Numbered from the stretch's first letter, positions 36,409 through 45,632 are shown. The stretch: 64,000 bases of DNA from Reyranella sp. (GCF_030651995.1 NZ_JAUSBN010000021.1:32164-96163), one strand, 5' to 3'. Program-made: numbers and translations. The notes: generated by a model from the sequence alone, not told the origin.

Positions 36409-36819
36409 ATGAAACTGGGATTGATGGCGCTGGCCGTGGTCGCCGTAGCGTGTGCGGACGCCCGCCCGGCGGCAGCGCAACAGACGACCCATGGCTGCGC
36501 CTGCCTCAATAACCAGACGCAGGCGCAGATCAGCTATCGCTACAAGTGGGGCGAGGGCGAGTGGAAGACCATGCAGCTCAAGCCGGGCTACCGGAACTGG
36601 ATTTGCTGGCAGTACCAGAACGCCCAGAAGAGTTCGCCGAACCTGCTCTTCCAGCTCGATGTCGACATGTCCAAGGGCAGCGCCTGGACGACCTATACGA
36701 TCGCGCGCGTGCAGACCGTGGGCGCGAGCTGCGACGCGGTGGGGACGGGCGGCCAGTACAATGTGAGCTACCGGCCCAACACCAACAACGGATTCATCCA
36801 GGTGACGAAGCGCAACTGA
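36409..36819 (+). CDS. Small secreted protein of unknown function
   Basis: A 136-residue protein with a signal peptide (LGLMALAVVAVACADA, cleavage probably near AAAQ). The mature part is rich in aromatic residues and has four or five cysteines (HGCACLNN, WICW, GASCDAV), fitting disulfide bonds in the periplasm. YRYKWGEGEWKTM and RPNTNNGFIQVTK are further marks. I do not recognise the family. The ATG at 36409 follows GGGGGAGTGG. Confidence 0.7.
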   Translation: MKLGLMALAVVAVACADARPAAAQQTTHGCACLNNQTQAQISYRYKWGEGEWKTMQLKPGYRNWICWQYQNAQKSSPNLLFQLDVDMSKGSAWTTYTIARVQTVGASCDAVGTGGQYNVSYRPNTNNGFIQVTKRN

Positions 36820-36897
36820 GTTCTGTGCCGCGACCCGCTCGCGTTGACAGGCCGGCGGGACGCCCGCACGCTTCCGGCAAAACACCGGAGGAAACGA

Positions 36898-38595
36898 ATG
36901 GCGCGCTTTGATCGCGTGATCCGCGGCGGGATGATCGTCGACGGCAGCCGGCTGCCGCGCTTTCGCGGCGACATCGGCATCAAGGACGGCCGCATCGCCG
37001 AGATCGGCCAGATCGCCGCCGGCGATGCCGACGAGGTCATCGACGCCGGCGGCCTGATCGTGGCGCCGGGCTTCGTCGACCTGCACACCCATTACGACGC
37101 GCAGCTCTTCTGGGATCCCTACTGCACGCTCTCCTCGTGGCACGGCATCACCTCCGTGGTGATCGGAAATTGCGGCTTCGGCTTTGCGCCGGTCCGTCCG
37201 GCCGAGCGCGAGCGCGCCATGATGTCGATGACGCGGGTCGAGGCGATTCCGATGGCCTCGATGAAGGAGGGCATGCCGTGGAACTGGGTGACCTTCCCCG
37301 AGTTTCTCGACAGCGTCGATGCCGCGCCCAAGGCGGTGAACGTCCTGCCCTATGTGCCGGTGTCGCCGCTGCTCATCTGGGTGATGGGCTTCGAGGCGGC
37401 CAAGGCGGGGAAGATGCCGACGCCGGAACAGCACGCCGAAATGAAGCGACTGCTCGGCGAGGCGATGGATGCCGGCGCCTGCGGCTGGTCGGCTCAACGC
37501 ATGAAGCCGACCGGTCCGTCGGCGGTGCAGCGCGACTATGACGGCACGCCGATGCCGACCGACGTGATGCACGACGAGACCTGCCGCGAGTTCGCGCGGG
37601 TGCTGGCCGCGCGCAACGAAGGCTTCATGCAGATGCTGCTGATCTCGGGCGACAACTCGGCCGACCGTGCCTTCTACGAGGAGCTGTCGACCCTGAGCGG
37701 CCGGCCCATGATCATGAACGTGGTCCAGGCCTTCGATCACCGGCCCGAGATCCACCGGCGCTCGCTCGCCTGGCTGAAGAGCTGCCGCGAGCGCGGCATC
37801 CGGGTCGTCGGGCAGGGGCTCACCACCGATGCGGGGTTCACCTTCACCTTCGAGGACTGGAACCTGTTCGACGATTCCCAGGACTGGTGCGATGCCACGA
37901 CCGGCACGCGCGAGGAGCGGCTGGCCAAGCTCGCCGATCCGGCGCGGCGCGCGAAGTTGCGCGAGAACCTGCCGATCACCGCGACGGGCCCGCTGCCGCA
38001 GATCGCCATCGTCGGACCCAAGACCGAGCGCAACAGGAAGTGGCTCGACCATACGCTGGCCCATGCCGGCGAGAAGATGGGCAAGCATCCGGTCGACGTC
38101 ATGCTCGACATGGCGGTCGAGGAGAATCTCGAGACCGAGTTCTTCGCCGCCCCGCCCAACGGCAGCATCGAGTACCTGAAGGAGCTGGTCGACGATCCCT
38201 ACATCCTGTTCGGAGTCTCCGACGGCGGCGCCCACACGAAGTTCCTCACGGCCGGCCGCTATCCGACCGAGACGATCTGCAAGGTGGTGCGCCAGCACGG
38301 CATGCTGAGCCTCGAGGACGTGCACTGGCGGCTGTCGGCGCTGCCGGCCGAGGTCGCGGGGTTCCGCGGGCGCGGCGTGCTGAAGAAGGGCGCGCCGGCC
38401 GACATTGTGATCTATGACTATGACGGGCTGAAAGTCCTGCCCGACGAGATCGCGCACGACCTGCCGGGCGGCGAATGGCGCCGCGTGCAGCGGGCGTCAG
38501 GCTACAAGTACATCCTGGTCAACGGCCAGGTGACGATGCGCGACGATCGCCCGACGAACACCTATTCGGGGCGGCTGCTGCGACATGGAGCCTGA
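36898..38595 (+). CDS. D-aminoacylase-type amidohydrolase (N-acyl-D-amino acid deacylase family)
   Basis: A 565-residue metal-dependent hydrolase. The N-terminal strand has FDRVIRGGMIVDG and ends with GFVDLHTHYDAQLFWD, where HxH binds metal; the later Asp in SDGGAHTKFL completes the site. The composite C-terminal beta-sandwich starts near GRGVLKKGAPADIVIYD. Relatives remove acyl groups from D-amino acids or open cyclic ureas. The start follows a strong GGAGGAAACG site. It is convergent with the second adenylate cyclase. Confidence 0.92.
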   Translation: MARFDRVIRGGMIVDGSRLPRFRGDIGIKDGRIAEIGQIAAGDADEVIDAGGLIVAPGFVDLHTHYDAQLFWDPYCTLSSWHGITSVVIGNCGFGFAPVRPAERERAMMSMTRVEAIPMASMKEGMPWNWVTFPEFLDSVDAAPKAVNVLPYVPVSPLLIWVMGFEAAKAGKMPTPEQHAEMKRLLGEAMDAGACGWSAQRMKPTGPSAVQRDYDGTPMPTDVMHDETCREFARVLAARNEGFMQMLLISGDNSADRAFYEELSTLSGRPMIMNVVQAFDHRPEIHRRSLAWLKSCRERGIRVVGQGLTTDAGFTFTFEDWNLFDDSQDWCDATTGTREERLAKLADPARRAKLRENLPITATGPLPQIAIVGPKTERNRKWLDHTLAHAGEKMGKHPVDVMLDMAVEENLETEFFAAPPNGSIEYLKELVDDPYILFGVSDGGAHTKFLTAGRYPTETICKVVRQHGMLSLEDVHWRLSALPAEVAGFRGRGVLKKGAPADIVIYDYDGLKVLPDEIAHDLPGGEWRRVQRASGYKYILVNGQVTMRDDRPTNTYSGRLLRHGA

Positions 38596-38612
38596 TGGCG
38601 GCCTGGTTGCGG

Positions 38613-40019
38613 CTAGGCAACCCAGACATCGATGGGGGCCGCCCGACCGCGCAGGCTGAGCGCCGGGACGTGTCGGAAGTCGCCTCTCACGTCGCCTGCG
38701 CTGCGAGACACGACCGCGTCGCTGGCGACGATCCGGCATCCGAGGCTGCGTGTCGCCGCCTCCAGCCGGCTGGCCACGTTCACCGTGTCGCCGAGCGTGG
38801 CGAATTCGAGCCGTCGCTCCGAGCCGATATTGCCGATGATGGCCGGACCGAAATGAACGCCGACCGAGATGCGCAACTGCGGAAGACCGGACTTCGCCAG
38901 TGCGGCATTGCCGGCCGCGATGCCGTCGACGATGTCCCGGGCGGCGGCAAGTGCGTTGGCGCAATCGGCAGGCGAGACCCGGGGCGTGCCGAAGGTCGCC
39001 ATCACGCCGTCCCCGAGATACTTGTCGAGGGTGCCGCCGTTCGAGAAGATCGCCTCCTCGATGACGGCGTGACAGCTCCTGAGGATCCGTATCACCGTCT
39101 CGGGCTTCTCACCCTCGGCGAGCTGGGTGAAGCCCACGATGTCGGCGAACAGCACCGCGACGTCCTGCGACCGGACCGATCCGACCTCGCCGCTGGCGGA
39201 CGCCAGTTCGTCCACGAGCGAGGGCGGAAAGTAGCGCGAGAGGTTGGCGCGTTCCGCTGCGATGCCGGCCTGGCGAATCAACAGGGCCGTCGAACGCTGC
39301 CCCCGAAGGGCGAGAATCGCCGCAACGAGGAAGAAGATGACCATCTCCTGTGCCCGGATCGGCCAGATCACGGAGTTCGGGTCGACGATGTGGCGCACGC
39401 CCGGCATGTCGGCGAAGGCTGCGGTGACCTTGCTGCCCAGTTCCGCGTCGGTCGTGCCGAATACGGCGACGCCCAGCACCGACAGGAACCAGATCAAGGC
39501 GGCGGCCACGCCCATGGTGAGGAGGGTGCGCCAGGAATAGGCGAGCGTCGCCAGCGCCAGGATGATGAAGAAGTAGGGAAACGTCTCGAAGCGATAGATC
39601 ATGGCCGTCGGAAACGCCCCCGGCGCGAAGGGGTTCGGAACGGTGAGGACGATCGCCAGGAGCACAAGGTCCGCCAGGATCAGCGTGAGCTCGATGCGTG
39701 AATGGCCCACCGTCGCATGGCGCAGCTGCGCCCATCCCAGGGCAATGAACACCAGCAGAAAGGCGTGGAAGTAGAGAACGCTCCAGTTCGGGTTCTGGAA
39801 GGCGATCAGGACACCGCTCGCCACCAGCGCCACCGTTCGCGCCCAGGCGGCAATGCGCTGCCCTTCGAGCTTCTCCTTGCGCAGGGCCTCGACCAGGAAG
39901 GGGTTCTGGCGCGCGGCCAACTCTTCCTCGACGCGCCGGGAGCGCAGGATGCGGATGATGTCGGCAGCACCGGACGGCAGCATGTCGGCCTTCTTTCGCA
40001 GCTCTGTCAGCTCCACCAT
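38613..40019 (-). CDS. Membrane-bound class III adenylate cyclase (second copy)
   Basis: A 468-residue protein. About six hydrophobic helices span residues 60-230, and the class III catalytic domain follows. Metal aspartates are in VLFADIVGFT and KYLGDGVM; the ATP-selecting pair is Lys (LDKYLGD) and Thr (EFATLGD); Asn and Arg are in GDTVNVASR. It should make cAMP. It resembles the protein at 2285-3568 in plan, but the membrane part is different. No cAMP-binding protein gene is adjacent. Confidence 0.93.
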   Translation of the reverse strand: MVELTELRKKADMLPSGAADIIRILRSRRVEEELAARQNPFLVEALRKEKLEGQRIAAWARTVALVASGVLIAFQNPNWSVLYFHAFLLVFIALGWAQLRHATVGHSRIELTLILADLVLLAIVLTVPNPFAPGAFPTAMIYRFETFPYFFIILALATLAYSWRTLLTMGVAAALIWFLSVLGVAVFGTTDAELGSKVTAAFADMPGVRHIVDPNSVIWPIRAQEMVIFFLVAAILALRGQRSTALLIRQAGIAAERANLSRYFPPSLVDELASASGEVGSVRSQDVAVLFADIVGFTQLAEGEKPETVIRILRSCHAVIEEAIFSNGGTLDKYLGDGVMATFGTPRVSPADCANALAAARDIVDGIAAGNAALAKSGLPQLRISVGVHFGPAIIGNIGSERRLEFATLGDTVNVASRLEAATRSLGCRIVASDAVVSRSAGDVRGDFRHVPALSLRGRAAPIDVWVA

Positions 40020-40041
40020 GGCGTCGGCGCTGCTCGGAAGA

Positions 40042-40482
40042 TCACTCGACGACCGTCGTCTCGAAGTCGGCCGGCATGGTGATCTCGATCAGTTCGAGAT
40101 CGTCGCTGTGGTCGATCTCCTTGTGCTTCACGCCGGGCGGTTGATAGACGGTCGAGCCGGCGACCAGCTTGTGCTGCCCGTAGCCTTCGTATTCGAAGAT
40201 GGCCCAGCCCTTCAGGACGTAGACGAACTGGAACTCGAGCGCGTGGCTGTGGCGCGGCGCGTCGGGATGCTGGCCGGGCACGGCGCGGATGACGTGCGCG
40301 CCGACCTTGCCGCCGGTCAGCTCCTTCAGTCCCAGCGGGCGGTACTCGAAGAAGGGCCGCAGTCCGTCCTTCTGGAAGGAGTCGGGTCCGAGGTGGTTCA
40401 CGATACCGGGGCCGCCGGTCGTCGTCGCGTCCTTGAGCTTGTCTTCCTCGGCTTCGCCGGTCGTCGGAAACAGATCGGGCAT
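40042..40482 (-). CDS. Cupin-domain protein
   Basis: A 146-residue single-cupin protein. The cupin motif is visible as HSHALEFQFVYVLKGWAIFEYEG with the His/Glu metal ligands, and the second motif is in GSTVYQPPGVKHKEIDHS. The start at 40482 is used because GGAGG precedes it by 5 bases; the ATG at 40494 has no ribosome site. Such proteins hold a metal and act as dioxygenases, isomerases or sensors. No clear partner is nearby. Confidence 0.85.
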   Translation of the reverse strand: MPDLFPTTGEAEEDKLKDATTTGGPGIVNHLGPDSFQKDGLRPFFEYRPLGLKELTGGKVGAHVIRAVPGQHPDAPRHSHALEFQFVYVLKGWAIFEYEGYGQHKLVAGSTVYQPPGVKHKEIDHSDDLELIEITMPADFETTVVE

Positions 40483-40534
40483 GCCATCCTCCATCTTGTG
40501 CTGGAGGCGAGCATGCCCTGTTACGCATGTCCGG

Positions 40535-40918
40535 TCAGCAGCGTGTGATCTCGCGCATCTGCCAGCATTGCACATCGCCTTCGATCGGCCGGCCGGAATT
40601 GCAGTAGTAGAGGTCCTTGTCCTTCTGCAGCCAAAGGCCGTTCGGCACCGCCGCCTTGATCTCGTACCCGGCCCTGATCAGGGTGATCGCCGACTGGCCC
40701 GGCATCGGCGTGTATTGAGTCAGGCACGAAGGAGCTGGAACCGGAGCCGGAGCCGGAGCCTGATTCGGGCGCGGGGCCTGGGCCTGAGCCTGAGCCTGGG
40801 TGTAGGTCTGGGTCTGGCCGGGCTTCGGACCGGTCGATTGCTGCGAATAGGCAATGGTTCCGGCGGCGATGGCGGCCACCGCGGCAAGCGCCACAGTGCC
40901 CGCGACGAGCATTTTCAT
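40535..40918 (-). CDS. Small secreted or lipid-free protein with Ala/Gln/Pro-rich linker
   Basis: A 127-residue protein. A signal-like hydrophobic start (MLVAGTVALAAVAAIAAG) is followed by a low-complexity stretch of QTQTYTQAQAQAQAP, then APAPAPVPAP, and then a C-terminal ~65-residue domain with four cysteines (SCLTQY, YYCNSG, VQCWQM, ITRC), likely two disulfides. The linker is encoded by GGAGCC and CAGGCT repeats. I do not recognise the family. Confidence 0.65.
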   Translation of the reverse strand: MKMLVAGTVALAAVAAIAAGTIAYSQQSTGPKPGQTQTYTQAQAQAQAPRPNQAPAPAPVPAPSCLTQYTPMPGQSAITLIRAGYEIKAAVPNGLWLQKDKDLYYCNSGRPIEGDVQCWQMREITRC

Positions 40919-41035
40919 GTCCAGCTCCTCGGTCCATTCCCCGACTTCGAACTGACGGGCCCGGCATCCCCACGCCGGCCCACCCACACGGGGCGGACGC
41001 TAGATATATTGCAGTGTTGGCGCAACCTTGAAAAG

Positions 41036-41470
41036 TTATTGCGCCGTTACCGAGATCGTCACGGTGTAGGTGGCCGAGTCGCGGCGACTATAGACAACCA
41101 GCAGATACGGCCCGGACTTGGGCAGGGCGCCGATCCAGGCGGCCGGCTCCTCGGTGGGGCCGGCGTCGTGCATGGGCTTGCCGTTCAGGGCGAGGGTCCC
41201 GTCGGGATTGGTGCGGGCGCCGGTGCCCGGCTCCCAGACCTGGAAGACGACGTTGTTGCCGGGCGACGTGACCATGACGTTCATCGTCTGGCCGGCCTGG
41301 CCCGGCACGTAGTAGAGCGCCCGCGCCTTGGTGTCGGCGAGGCTGCCGGTGACGGTTGTGCTGGTGGGCGCCGGCGACAGCGTCACGGTCCGGATGGCCG
41401 GAAGCTGCTGGGCGAAGGCGGGGGCAGCGGCGAAGATCGGCAGGGTGCCGAGGAAGAAGCGACGGTTCAT
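41036..41470 (-). CDS. Secreted beta-sandwich protein (PPC-like) of unknown function
   Basis: A 144-residue protein with a signal peptide, possibly Tat type (NRRFFLGTLPIFAAAPAFAQ). The mature part holds alternating strands (VTGSLADTKARALYYVPGQAGQ; GNNVVFQVWEPGTG; GPYLLVVYSRRDSATYTVTISV) like a PPC/pre-peptidase C-terminal domain, which often serves as a secreted accessory domain. It has no catalytic residues that I can see. Confidence 0.65.
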   Translation of the reverse strand: MNRRFFLGTLPIFAAAPAFAQQLPAIRTVTLSPAPTSTTVTGSLADTKARALYYVPGQAGQTMNVMVTSPGNNVVFQVWEPGTGARTNPDGTLALNGKPMHDAGPTEEPAAWIGALPKSGPYLLVVYSRRDSATYTVTISVTAQ

Positions 41471-41536
41471 GCCGCTACCCTAGCAGACAGTTCGCGCCCT
41501 GCGGACTATCGTCGGGGAAAACCGGGGAGGACGACC

Positions 41537-42442
41537 CTGCCGAAGACATTGTTCATCGATTCGACGCCCGACATCGACCGTGTGTGGAAGCAGGTCCACC
41601 GGCCGACGGACATTCCGATCGACGTCGGCATGGGGCCCGTCTCCGAGGAGGACGTGCCCGGCAAGGTCGCGGGCTATGACGCGGTCATCAACGACGCGAC
41701 CTATTTCAGCGAGCCCACGCTTAAGCGCTGCACCGTGCTGAAGCACATCGTCTTCCTCGGCACCGGGGCCGCGAGCTTCGTCGACATCGCGGCGGCGGAA
41801 CGACTCGGCATCAAGGTCTCGACCATCGGCGGCTACGGCGACACTACGGTCGCCGAGCATGCGATGGGCCTGGTCTTCGCCGCGGCCCGCCACATCGCGA
41901 CCATGCACGGCATCGTGCGCGGTGGCGGCTGGCGGCCGATGCAGGGCATGGAGCTCAAGGGCAAGACGCTGGGCGTGGTGGGGTTGGGCGGCATCGGCCG
42001 CGAAATGGCGCGCATCGCCCAGGGCATCGGTCTCAGGGTAATCGCCTGCAACCGATCGGCCGTTCAAGGCGGCAGCGTGCCGACAGTGCCGATCGACGAG
42101 TTGCTGGCGCAGTCCGACATCGTGAGCCTGCATCTGGCGCTGAACGATGCGACGCGCGGCTTCCTCGATCGCGCGAAGCTGGAGAAGACCAAACCTGGCG
42201 TCCTCATCGTCAACACGGCGCGGGCAGGCATCGTCGACGAGCCGGCGCTGGTAGATCTGCTGCGCTCGGGCAGGATCGGCCACTATGCGACTGATGTCTT
42301 CGGCAAGGAGCCGCCCCTGCCGGAGGAGCCGCTGCTCGACGTCGACAACGTCACCCTGACGGCGCACGCCGGCTACAACACGCCCGAAGCCGCCATGACC
42401 ATGTACCGGCGCGCCATCGACCTCGCGGCGAAGGGGCCGTGA
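41537..42442 (+). CDS. D-isomer-specific 2-hydroxyacid dehydrogenase (probable CTG start)
   Basis: A 301-residue NAD-dependent dehydrogenase. The Rossmann motif VGLGGIGREMARIAQ is near the middle, the conserved Arg is in NTARAGIVDE, the Glu in DVFGKEPPLPEEP, and the catalytic His in LTAHAGYNTPEA. No ATG, GTG or TTG lies at the right distance from the strong GGGGAGG site at 41524-41530. A CTG at 41537, 6 bases after it, would encode a PKTLFID start that fits the family. The alternative is the in-frame TTG at 41549. It is 113 bases upstream of the URC1-like gene. Confidence 0.85.
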   Translation: MPKTLFIDSTPDIDRVWKQVHRPTDIPIDVGMGPVSEEDVPGKVAGYDAVINDATYFSEPTLKRCTVLKHIVFLGTGAASFVDIAAAERLGIKVSTIGGYGDTTVAEHAMGLVFAAARHIATMHGIVRGGGWRPMQGMELKGKTLGVVGLGGIGREMARIAQGIGLRVIACNRSAVQGGSVPTVPIDELLAQSDIVSLHLALNDATRGFLDRAKLEKTKPGVLIVNTARAGIVDEPALVDLLRSGRIGHYATDVFGKEPPLPEEPLLDVDNVTLTAHAGYNTPEAAMTMYRRAIDLAAKGP

Positions 42443-42555
42443 TCCTCGCGTCCATCGCGCAGATCGCGTTCGAAGCGTTGGACAAGCGTCTTCCTTTGGT
42501 CATCCGGCCGCTGTAAGCTTCATCGCTTTCCCGCTCCCGGAGGACCGGAAAGCAA

Positions 42556-43791
42556 ATGGCGCACATCAGACTGAACACCCATCCCAGCCAGGGCGGCCAG
42601 CCGGCCCCTCCGGTGGTGTGGGGCGCGCGCGACCCCGCCGTGAGAGGTCCGGTCGTCGGCTCCGTCGGCCTCACGTCGCGCCGCAACGTCATCGGCGTTC
42701 ATTCCGGCAGCTACGGCATCTATCGCGCGCTCGCCATCGCCGCGCAGGAACTCAAGGCCGATCACCGGCCGGACCTCACCAATACCTCGCCGGCCGTCGC
42801 CATCGGGCCGTTCGAGTCATGGTTCGACCCGAAGAAAATCGTGTCGCTCGATCCGTGGGGCCACCTGGTCTCCGAGGTGTTTGCCGACAAGCTGGCGGCA
42901 GGTTGGGACATAAGGCCCACCATCGCCATCACCAAGGCGCATGTGAACATGCCGGAGATCATGGAGGCGATGGCCGCCGGCCGGCTGAAGCCCGACAACG
43001 ACATCCTGAGCGGCACCGGAGACGTGAAGGTGACCAAGGCGGCGATCGAGCCGGTCTGGTGGCTGCCCGGCATCGCCGAGCGTTTCGGCGTCAAGGAAGT
43101 CGACCTGCGTCGCACGCTCTTCGAGCAGACCGGCGGCATGTACACCGAGCTGGTGACGCGGCCCGACCTCGAACTGTTCCTGCCGCCGATCGGGGGCGCC
43201 ACGATCTACTTCTTCGGCGACGTCTCGAAGCTCGGTCGTCCCGAGACGAAGATCGCCTGCCGCCTCCACGACGAGTGCAACGGCTCCGACGTGTTCGGCT
43301 CCGACATCTGCACCTGCCGGCCCTACCTGGCGCACGGCATCGAGATCTGCATCGAGATGGCCCAGAAGGGCGGCGTCGGCGTCGTCATCTACAATCGCAA
43401 GGAAGGCCGGGCGCTGGGCGAGGTGACCAAGTTCCTCGTCTACAATGCGCGCAAGCGCCAGCCTGGCGGCGATTCGGCGGCGCAGTACTTCAACCGCACC
43501 GAATGCGTGGCGGGCGTGCAGGACATGCGTTTCCAGGAGCTGATGCCCGACATTTTCCATTGGCTCGGCATCAGCCGCATCGATCGCTTCGCCTCGATGA
43601 GCAACATGAAATCCGATGCGTTGCGCGAGCAGGGCATCGAGATCGTCGAGCAGGTGCCGATCCCCGAGCACCTGATCCCCGCCGACGCGCTGGTCGAGAT
43701 GGATGCCAAGAAGGCGGCCGGCTACTTCAGCCCGACCAAGCCTGGATCGAACGAATTGGCGCGTGCGAAGGGGAGAGGCCTGGATGAATGA
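42556..43791 (+). CDS. GTP cyclohydrolase II-like protein (URC1-type, uracil catabolism)
   Basis: A 411-residue protein. The second half has the GTP cyclohydrolase II fold: CRLHDECNGSDVFGSDICTC carries the three zinc cysteines (C-x11-C-x-C spacing), and YNRKEGRALGEVTKFLVYNARK is the catalytic and phosphate region. The first ~200 residues form a long N-terminal domain absent from short RibA proteins, and the riboflavin genes are not nearby. In Lachancea kluyveri, URC1 is a GCHII homologue needed for uracil breakdown. The next two genes (DUF1688 and UPRT) are the other conserved members, so I assign this to the URC route. It overlaps the DUF1688 gene by 8 bases. Confidence 0.85.
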   Translation: MAHIRLNTHPSQGGQPAPPVVWGARDPAVRGPVVGSVGLTSRRNVIGVHSGSYGIYRALAIAAQELKADHRPDLTNTSPAVAIGPFESWFDPKKIVSLDPWGHLVSEVFADKLAAGWDIRPTIAITKAHVNMPEIMEAMAAGRLKPDNDILSGTGDVKVTKAAIEPVWWLPGIAERFGVKEVDLRRTLFEQTGGMYTELVTRPDLELFLPPIGGATIYFFGDVSKLGRPETKIACRLHDECNGSDVFGSDICTCRPYLAHGIEICIEMAQKGGVGVVIYNRKEGRALGEVTKFLVYNARKRQPGGDSAAQYFNRTECVAGVQDMRFQELMPDIFHWLGISRIDRFASMSNMKSDALREQGIEIVEQVPIPEHLIPADALVEMDAKKAAGYFSPTKPGSNELARAKGRGLDE

Positions 43792-44953
43792 CAGGCGTGC
43801 TTCGGTGAATGATTCGCTGGCGTACCTCCGCACCCCCGTCGCCATCCGCGAGCGGGCGGCGAAGGTTCTGAAGTATGTCGTGGACGGGCAGTCGCAGTGG
43901 TTTCAGCTCGACGCCAACGGTTTGGAAACGGCCGTTCAGGCGACGCTCGCCGTCACGCGCGAGCGCTTCCCCAATCCGGCGGCGATCCCTTTCCATTCGC
44001 GCTGGCGGCATTTCGAATCGGGCGGCCGTGATCGATGGAGCGCGCTGGCCGAGCGGCTGAAGGGCCTGCCGCCCGAGGAGATCGCGCGGCGCCGGATGGA
44101 CCTCGCGGTCGTGTCCGTCCTGCTCGATGCCGGCGCCGGTGCGGCCTGGAGTTATCGCGAGCCGGGGACGGACGAGACCTACGCGCGTTCCGAGGGCCTG
44201 GGCGTGGCAAGCTTTCATATGTTCGCCAACGGCGCCTTCAGCCGCGACGCCAAGGGCGATCCTCTGCGGGTCGATGCCGAGCGGCTGGCGAAGCTCACGC
44301 CGATGGATATCGCCATGGGCTTCCAGGTGAAGGCGCACAATCCGCTGTTGGGCCTCGAAGGCCGCGCCGAGCTGCTGCGCAAGTTGGGCGGCGTCGGGCT
44401 GGAGCGGCCGGGTGCCCTGTTCGACATCGTCGCCACCGGCGGCGAGGTGAAGGCGGAGGCCATCCTGGCCGCCGTGCTCGACAGGCTGTCGCCGATCTGG
44501 CCGTCGCCGCGCGGCGACGTCTGGGAGCATCCGGTGGTCGGGCTGGTGCCGTTCCACAAGCTTTCGCAATGGATGAGCTATTCGCTGGTCGAGCCAGTCG
44601 AGGGCGCCGGCCTGAAGGTCGTGGCGCTCGATGCGCTGACCGGCCTGCCCGAGTATCGCAACGGCGGCCTTCTGGTCGATGCCGGCGCGCTCCGGCCCAA
44701 GCAGCGCGTGCTGCTGGAGAAGAGCTTCGCGCCGGGCGACGAGGCGATCGTGGAATGGCGGGCGCTCACCGTCGCGCTGCTCGACCAGATCGCCGAGCAT
44801 GTCCGCCTGCATCTCGGGATGGATGCAGCGCGCCTGCCGCTGGTGAAGGTGCTGGAAGCCGGGACCTGGTTTGCGGGGCGCCGGCTGGCCGCGGCGCGGC
44901 GGCCCGGCGGCGGCCCGCCCATCACCGTCGAGAGCGACGGGACGGTATTCTAG
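43784..44953 (+). CDS. DUF1688 family protein (URC4-type)
   Basis: A 389-residue soluble protein. Marks include [20 protein letters not shown] near the N-terminus, [42 protein letters not shown], and late [15 protein letters not shown] and [15 protein letters not shown]. These are diagnostic blocks of DUF1688, the family of the yeast URC4 protein, which is essential for the uracil-catabolic route but whose reaction is unknown. Its start overlaps the URC1-like gene and the UPRT gene follows 20 bases later, so the three make one operon. Confidence 0.88.
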   Translation: MNDRRASVNDSLAYLRTPVAIRERAAKVLKYVVDGQSQWFQLDANGLETAVQATLAVTRERFPNPAAIPFHSRWRHFESGGRDRWSALAERLKGLPPEEIARRRMDLAVVSVLLDAGAGAAWSYREPGTDETYARSEGLGVASFHMFANGAFSRDAKGDPLRVDAERLAKLTPMDIAMGFQVKAHNPLLGLEGRAELLRKLGGVGLERPGALFDIVATGGEVKAEAILAAVLDRLSPIWPSPRGDVWEHPVVGLVPFHKLSQWMSYSLVEPVEGAGLKVVALDALTGLPEYRNGGLLVDAGALRPKQRVLLEKSFAPGDEAIVEWRALTVALLDQIAEHVRLHLGMDAARLPLVKVLEAGTWFAGRRLAAARRPGGGPPITVESDGTVF

Positions 44954-44973
44954 AGTTCCTGGGGGATAAGAAG

Positions 44974-45612
44974 ATGTCATTGCCGCACTCGATCCATGTC
45001 GTTTCGCATCCGCTGGTGCAGCACAAGCTCACCAAGCTCCGCGACAAGGAGACGTCGAGCACGAATTTCCGCCGGCTGCTGCGCGAGATCGGATTGCTGC
45101 TGGGCTACGACGCCACGCGCGACCTGCCGACGGTGCAGACGCGCATCGAGACGCCGATCGAGGCGATGGACGCACCGCTGCTCGACGGCAAGAAGCTGGT
45201 GGTGGTGCCGATCCTGCGCGCCGGGCTCGGCCTCGCAGAGGGCGTTATCGATCTGGTGCCGCTGGCGCGTGTCGGTCACGTCGGCCTCTACCGGGACCCG
45301 CGCACCCTTCAGGCGGTCGAGTACTACCTGAAGATCCCGCAGGACATTTCCGACCGCGACGTCATCGTCTGCGACCCGATGCTGGCGACCGCCCATTCGG
45401 CCATTGCGGCGGTCGACCGGCTGAAGGAGTCGGGTGCCAAGCGCATCAAGTTCATCTGCGTGCTGGGCTCGGAGCAGGGCGCACGGGCGTTCGCCGAGGT
45501 CCATCCCGATGTCGCGGTCTTCGCGGCAGCCATCGATGCAAAGCTCAACGATCACGGGTACATTGTCCCGGGGCTCGGCGATGCGGGCGACCGTCTCTTC
45601 GGGACCAAATAA
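44974..45612 (+). CDS. upp: Uracil phosphoribosyltransferase
   Basis: A 212-residue enzyme that makes UMP from uracil and PRPP. The N-terminal [18 protein letters not shown], the loop [14 protein letters not shown] and the uracil-binding [18 protein letters not shown] end are all typical. The PRPP-binding loop reads [13 protein letters not shown] instead of the usual DPMLATGGS or TGNS, so the first glycine is replaced by Ala and the next residue by His. The substitution may alter PRPP binding. The gene is last of the URC1-URC4-UPRT run; UMP formation is thought to be the first step of that route. Confidence 0.93.
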   Translation: MSLPHSIHVVSHPLVQHKLTKLRDKETSSTNFRRLLREIGLLLGYDATRDLPTVQTRIETPIEAMDAPLLDGKKLVVVPILRAGLGLAEGVIDLVPLARVGHVGLYRDPRTLQAVEYYLKIPQDISDRDVIVCDPMLATAHSAIAAVDRLKESGAKRIKFICVLGSEQGARAFAEVHPDVAVFAAAIDAKLNDHGYIVPGLGDAGDRLFGTK

Positions 45613-45632
45613 CAACAACGGGAGAAGCGCCG

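Noticed and set aside
40730..40805. Tandem short repeats that might be part of a CRISPR array
   Set aside because: They are 6-base GGAGCC and CTGAGC repeats in a coding region for an Ala/Gln/Pro linker, with no spacer structure.
42556..43791. Riboflavin biosynthesis assignment (ribA) for the GCHII-like gene
   Set aside because: The long N-terminal domain, the altered GCHII motifs and the DUF1688/UPRT neighbours fit the URC1 type better; no other rib gene is near.
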